From Mesorhizobium sp. B4-1-4 (lineage in GTDB: Bacteria > Pseudomonadota > Alphaproteobacteria > Rhizobiales > Rhizobiaceae): a stretch of 64,000 nt of DNA. The notes beneath the pieces are model-generated. The model was not told where the DNA came from. It saw nothing but the letters and a program-made list of their open reading frames with translations, and did no database searches. The translations under genes were made by a program, and so were the position numbers. The DNA lies in the NCBI RefSeq assembly GCF_006439395.2, contig NZ_CP083950.1, positions 3,844,001 through 3,908,000 of the forward strand, in the 5' to 3' direction. This document shows positions 59,962 to 64,000 of this stretch, one piece after another; position 1 is the stretch's first letter, and every line of letters begins with the position of its first letter.

Positions 59962-61347
59962 CTAATGGCCTGTGATGCTGTCGGCCAGGGCGGCAAGCCT
60001 GGAAGTATGTGCCAGGCCGGCGGCTTCGTGGCGATCGGCGAGATGATAAAGCTGGTACATCGAATGCACGCCGAGCCAGCGGAATGGCTCCGGCTCCCAG
60101 CGCCGCACGGTGCGGTTGACCCAGGGCAGGCGCGTCAGCTCCGTGTCTTGGCCGAGGATCAGGTCGGCAAGCGTGCGCCCCGAGAGATTGGAGCTCGACA
60201 CGCCAAGCCCGACATAGCCGCCGGCCCAGCCGATGCGGGTCGCGGGATCGAGGCCGACGGTCGTGCACCAGTCGCGCGGCACGCCGAGCACACCGCACCA
60301 GGCGTGCTCGATGCGGCAGCCCCCAGTCTGCGGCAGGAGCGTCATCAGGATCTGGTGCAGCTGATCGATCGTGGCCTGCTGCGTCTGCCCCTTGATATCG
60401 GTGCGCGAGCCGTAGCGATAGGGCACGCCGCGCCCGCCCATGGTGATGCGGCCCTCGCGCGTGCGCTGGGCATAGCAATAGGCGTGTGCGGCATTGCCGA
60501 GAAGCTCGTGGCCTTCCCAGCCGATCTGGCGCCAAAGCTCCTCGGACAGCGGCTCGGTCACGATCTGCGCGCTGTTGAGCGCCAGCCAGGTCCGCTCCTC
60601 GCCGGGAATGCCGGCCGTGAACCCCTCCGTCGCCCGGATGATGGTTTCCGCGCGCACCGTGCCCCGGTCGGTTGTCACGCTGCCCTTGGTGATGGCGGTA
60701 ACCGTTGTCTGTTCGTAGATCGGCACGCCCAGCCGCTCGACGGCGGCGGCAAGCCCGCGCACCAGCTTGGCCGGCTGCACGCGCGCCTGGCCATGGATGA
60801 CGAAGCCGCCCATGAGATTACGGATGTTGATGCGCGCCCGGGTCGCCTCGGCGTCGAGCAGCTCGATGCGTTCAGGGTCTGCGTCCCACAAGCGGATCGT
60901 CTCGCATTCCTCACGCACGCGTTCCAGCTGCGCCGGATTGGTGGCGACCGTCAGATTGTCGACGCGGCGGATATCGGCATCGATGCCCTCTTCCGTCGCC
61001 ACCCGGATCACCTCGTCGACGCAGCCCGCCATCGCCTTCTGCATGGCGGTGACGCCTTGCCGGGTCGAGGTCTTCAGATATTTCTCGCGCGACCAGCCGA
61101 AGCCGCCCGACAGCCAGCCGCCATTGCGCCCCGATGCGCCGAAGCCGGCGAACTCGCGTTCGATAAGCACGATGCGCAGCGAGGGCTTCGCTTTCTTCAG
61201 GTAATAGGCCGTCCACAGCCCGGTATAGCCAGCACCGACAATCGCGACATCCGCCTCGATATCGTCGGGCAAGGGTGGCCGGGGCGCGGGAACCCCGCCC
61301 AGATCCGCATACCAGAACGATATGTCGCCGTTGCGCTTGGCTTGCAT
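59962..61347 (-). CDS. FAD-dependent amine oxidoreductase (DAO family, PuuB-like)
   Basis: 461 residues. The Rossmann FAD fold is at ~32-60 (DVAIVGAGYTGLWTAYYLKK). The DAO-family GFGASGRNGGWLSGG follows at ~70. A C-terminal AGGYVGLGVSSSNLSGRTLADL closes the FAD site. Close relatives include gamma-glutamylputrescine oxidoreductase and other secondary-amine oxidases. It lies 25 bases after the polyamine-type ABC ATPase gene, which supports an amine substrate. Precise substrate not determinable. Confidence 0.88.
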   Translation of the reverse strand: MQAKRNGDISFWYADLGGVPAPRPPLPDDIEADVAIVGAGYTGLWTAYYLKKAKPSLRIVLIEREFAGFGASGRNGGWLSGGFGWSREKYLKTSTRQGVTAMQKAMAGCVDEVIRVATEEGIDADIRRVDNLTVATNPAQLERVREECETIRLWDADPERIELLDAEATRARINIRNLMGGFVIHGQARVQPAKLVRGLAAAVERLGVPIYEQTTVTAITKGSVTTDRGTVRAETIIRATEGFTAGIPGEERTWLALNSAQIVTEPLSEELWRQIGWEGHELLGNAAHAYCYAQRTREGRITMGGRGVPYRYGSRTDIKGQTQQATIDQLHQILMTLLPQTGGCRIEHAWCGVLGVPRDWCTTVGLDPATRIGWAGGYVGLGVSSSNLSGRTLADLILGQDTELTRLPWVNRTVRRWEPEPFRWLGVHSMYQLYHLADRHEAAGLAHTSRLAALADSITGH

Positions 61348-61372
61348 GGGATGACTTTCGGATTGATTGGGA

Positions 61373-62485
61373 TCAGGTCAGCGTTGTGTCGGCCGTGCTG
61401 TCGTCGGCCAGAAGCTTGGCGTCGGCACCGTCGAAGCAGAGCTCCACCGTCTCGCCGAGGCCAAAGCTCTCGCCGGTCAGCGGCGAGCGCACGATCGCCG
61501 TGGAGCCGTCGGCGAGCCTGACTTCGTATTTCGATCCCGAGCCGAGATAGATGGCTTCCGCGATCGTCCCCGGCAGCCGGTTGGTGGCCGCCGCGCTCTG
61601 GCCAGGCCGGCGGATAGCGAGCTTTTCGGGGCGCAGCAGCATGACCGGGCTGGCCTCCCCGGCGATCCGGCGCGGCGCCGTCACCGTCTCGCCGGCTATG
61701 CGCAGCGCCGTGCTGGCGCCGTCGCTTCGCGCCTCTCCGCGCAGCACGGTGGAGTCGCCGATGAAGCGGCCGACGAACAGCGTCTTCGGTTCATCGTAGA
61801 GCTCGCGCCCGGTACCGACCTGCTCGATCCGTCCCCGATTGAACACGGCGATGCGGTCGGACAGGACCAGCGCCTCTTCCTGGTCATGCGTCACATAGAC
61901 GAAAGTGGTGCCGAGCTCGCGGTGGATGCGCTTGATCTCGAGCTGGAGCCATTCGCGCAGCTTCTTGTCGAGCGCGCCGAGCGGCTCGTCCATCAGCAAC
62001 AGCGGCGGGTCGAAGACGATGGCGCGCGCCAGCGCCACGCGCTGCTGCTGGCCGCCCGACAGTTCGCTGGGGTAGCGATGCGCGAAATCGCCCATCTTGA
62101 CCATGTCGAGCGCCCTTGCCACGCGCGCCTTGCGCTGTGCCTGGTCGATGCCGCGCAGCGTCAACGGATAGGCGACGTTACGGCCGACGCTCATATGCGG
62201 GAACAGCGCATAATGCTGGAAGACGACGCCGATATTGCGCTTGTGCGCCGGCACGCCGACCACGCTTTTTCCTCCGACCATCAGCTTGCCGCTAGTCACA
62301 TCGGTGAAGCCGGCGACCACATTGAGCGTCGTGGTCTTGCCCGAACCGCTCGGGCCGAGCAGCGTCATGAACTCGCCGGGCTCGATTCGAAGCGAAATGC
62401 CGTCCAGCGCCTTGAAGCCGCCATAGGCCTTGCTGATCGACTCCAGATCGATCGCCGCACCCTTGCTCTCCTGTTTCCGCTTCAT
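61373..62485 (-). CDS. ABC ATP-binding protein, polyamine-type (second system)
   Basis: 370 residues. Walker A GPSGSGKTTTLN, signature LSGGQQQRVALARA, Walker B LLLMDEPLGALD and His in YVTHDQEEALVLSD. A TOBE-like C-terminal domain spans ~285-365. The start overlaps the permease stop by four bases. It is clearly distinct from the 16258-17352 ATPase, so the window encodes two separate polyamine-type importers. Confidence 0.92.
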   Translation of the reverse strand: MKRKQESKGAAIDLESISKAYGGFKALDGISLRIEPGEFMTLLGPSGSGKTTTLNVVAGFTDVTSGKLMVGGKSVVGVPAHKRNIGVVFQHYALFPHMSVGRNVAYPLTLRGIDQAQRKARVARALDMVKMGDFAHRYPSELSGGQQQRVALARAIVFDPPLLLMDEPLGALDKKLREWLQLEIKRIHRELGTTFVYVTHDQEEALVLSDRIAVFNRGRIEQVGTGRELYDEPKTLFVGRFIGDSTVLRGEARSDGASTALRIAGETVTAPRRIAGEASPVMLLRPEKLAIRRPGQSAAATNRLPGTIAEAIYLGSGSKYEVRLADGSTAIVRSPLTGESFGLGETVELCFDGADAKLLADDSTADTTLT

Positions 62486-63279
62486 TGGCGTCCCTTCGGC
62501 TCAAGGCCAAGAAGGAGCATGCCGCCACCGATCAGGATCGTGGTGGCGCACAGCAGGATGGTGCCGACGGCCGCGACCGTCGGGTCGGCGTCGCGGGTGA
62601 TGGAGGAGAATATCTGCACGGGCAAGGTCTTGAGATAGGGGTTGGTGATGAACAGCGATACGACGATCTCGTCGAAGGACGTGGCGAAGGCGAAGAGCAG
62701 GCCGGACAGCATGCCGGGCAGGATCAGCGGCATCGTCACGGTGCGGAACGTGGCGAGCGCACCGGCGCCAAGGCTTGCGGCGGCCGTTTCCAGGCGCCTG
62801 TCGAACACTTCGAGACTGGCCGAGACCGCGATCAGCACGAAGGGAAGCGCAAGGATGGTATGGGCGAGCACGAACCCCACCAGCGTCCCGACCAGCTGGG
62901 CATCGAGATAGACGGCATAGATGCCGATGGCCAGGACGACGCCCGGCACCACCATCGGGGTCAGCATCAGCATCCGCAGGAGATTGGCGGGCCGCGCCTT
63001 CATGCGATCCAGGCCGAAGGCGGCAAGCGTGCCGAGCACCGTAGCCAGCACCGCCACGATCGAGGCAACCTTCAGCGAATTCAGGAAGCTGGAGGACCAG
63101 TCCGGATTGGTGAGGAAATTCTGGTACCACTGCCAGGAGAAACCCTGCGGCGGGAAAGCAAGCGACTTGTTCCCGTTGAACGACATCGGCACGACGACCA
63201 GCGTCGGCGCCACCAGCCAGATCGCCACCAGCAGGCAGACGAGGCCGAGAATCACACGGGTGAGCGGCTTCATTTCCAT
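62482..63279 (-). CDS. ABC permease, polyamine-type (second system, PotC-like)
   Basis: 265 residues from ATG 63279, with GGAG 8 bases upstream. About six membrane segments start at RVILGLVCLLVAIWLVAPTL. The EAA-type loop reads ETAAASLGAGALATFRTVTM. It overlaps the upstream permease by one base and the ATPase gene by four, so the block is a tightly coupled operon. Confidence 0.92.
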   Translation of the reverse strand: MEMKPLTRVILGLVCLLVAIWLVAPTLVVVPMSFNGNKSLAFPPQGFSWQWYQNFLTNPDWSSSFLNSLKVASIVAVLATVLGTLAAFGLDRMKARPANLLRMLMLTPMVVPGVVLAIGIYAVYLDAQLVGTLVGFVLAHTILALPFVLIAVSASLEVFDRRLETAAASLGAGALATFRTVTMPLILPGMLSGLLFAFATSFDEIVVSLFITNPYLKTLPVQIFSSITRDADPTVAAVGTILLCATTILIGGGMLLLGLEPKGRQ

Positions 63280-64000
63280 CAGCGTCGCTCCGCTTCCCGA
63301 TAGCGCGAGCGCATCACCGGTGCCGCCAGCGCCAGAAGCACGAAGGTGGTGACCAGAAGCACCACGCCCATGGCGCCGCCCCGGCCCCATTGCAGCAGGC
63401 TGAGCACCTGGGTCTGGACCAGCGTCGACAGCATGGTCGAGCGCGGCCCGCCGAGCAGCGCCGGCGTGATATAGAAGCCCAGCGCCAGTATGAAGACGAT
63501 GATCGCCCCGGCATAGACGCCCGGCAGCGACAGCGGCAGATAGACGGTGAAGAAGGCGCGGGAAGGTCGCGCGCCAAGACTCTGCGCCGCCCGCATCAGC
63601 CTGAGGTCGATGCCTTTCATCACCGAATAGAGCGGCAGGATCATGAAGGGCAAAAGCACCTGCGCCATGCCGATCACGACGCCGGTCTGCGTGCGGATCA
63701 GTCGGATGCCGTCAAAACCGGCCGACCTCAGCAACGAATTGATGACGCCCGAATCCTGCAGCAGGATCACCCAGGAGAGCGTGCGCACCACGCCGCTCAC
63801 CCAGAACGGGATCAGCACGCACAGCACCAAGATCAGCCGCACGCGCGGCCCGACGGCGGTCATCAGATAGGCATAGGGATAAGCACAGGCCACACAGACC
63901 ACCGTGACCCAGGCCGAGATGACAAAGGTGCGCTGCAGCACCGTCAGATTGACGGGCGCGCCGAAGAACCAGATGTAGTTCTGCACACCCCATTGCGGCT
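63279..64000 (-). CDS. ABC permease, polyamine-type (second system, PotB-like), 5' end cut
   Basis: The C-terminal ~240 residues are in the window. The frame stays open to the edge (PQWGVQNYIWFFGAPVNL), and this segment is normally internal in these permeases, so the true start lies outside. The EAA-type loop is RAAQSLGARPSRAFFTVYLP. The binding-protein gene is expected upstream, beyond the window. Confidence 0.9.
   Translation of the reverse strand, partial: PQWGVQNYIWFFGAPVNLTVLQRTFVISAWVTVVCVACAYPYAYLMTAVGPRVRLILVLCVLIPFWVSGVVRTLSWVILLQDSGVINSLLRSAGFDGIRLIRTQTGVVIGMAQVLLPFMILPLYSVMKGIDLRLMRAAQSLGARPSRAFFTVYLPLSLPGVYAGAIIVFILALGFYITPALLGGPRSTMLSTLVQTQVLSLLQWGRGGAMGVVLLVTTFVLLALAAPVMRSRYREAERR

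Noticed and set aside
1..64000. tRNA, rRNA, CRISPR, integrase or insertion sequence
   Set aside because: Both strands were read for these; no cloverleaf with a CCA-end context, no spaced direct repeats and no transposase motifs were seen. A tRNAscan or Infernal run would be the decisive check.

Overview
The window looks like the chromosome of a Mesorhizobium-type member of the Rhizobiales. It is G+C-rich by eye, and it has the rhizobial motility signature: the two-component LuxR-type master regulator visN/visR, the orphan OmpR-type activator rem, and motB-motC-fliK with motE and flaF/flbT. It also carries intergenic palindromes of the kind common in this group. No rRNA, tRNA, CRISPR array, transposase or phage gene was found.

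Left flank (1-10.9 kb): a predicted ATP-grasp/alpha-E/transglutaminase peptide-modification operon read leftward, cut at its downstream end by the window edge; an intergenic inverted repeat; glutaryl-CoA dehydrogenase (gcdH) with a divergent LysR regulator; and the RNA-binding protein Tex, whose stop codon abuts the lysR stop. 

Polyamine-related block (11.0-21.2 kb): two adjacent paralogous serine hydrolases; a four-gene PotABCD-type ABC importer ending in a clear terminator; a YtcJ-type amidohydrolase; a TetR-type regulator with an upstream palindrome; and an acetylpolyamine-amidohydrolase/histone-deacetylase-fold enzyme. A TMEM43-like membrane protein follows.

Flagellar block (22.9-55.6 kb): visN-visR; then leftward motA-fliM-fliN-fliG-flhB plus a 144-residue unknown; then rightward DUF1217-flgF-fliI plus a membrane unknown, flgB-flgC-fliE-flgG-flgA-flgI-motE-flgH-fliL-fliP, two flagellins, fliF-(fliH-like)-motB-motC-fliK-lytic transglycosylase, rem, and flgE-flgK-flgL-flaF-flbT-flgD-fliQ. 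By established rhizobial knowledge VisNR switches on rem, and Rem activates the structural genes; FlaF and FlbT tune flagellin expression. flhA and fliR, expected after fliQ, are not in the window; asparagine synthase follows instead.

Right flank (55.7-64 kb): asparagine synthase, an MFS_3-type exporter, a cupin, an FAD-dependent amine oxidoreductase and a second polyamine-type ABC importer (ATPase and two permeases, the last cut by the window edge). The two polyamine-type loci therefore flank the flagellar block. The least-explained parts are the three-repeat DUF1217 protein, the two unknown flagellar-operon proteins, a 15-nt tandem array inside motB, and several palindromes in flagellar control regions.
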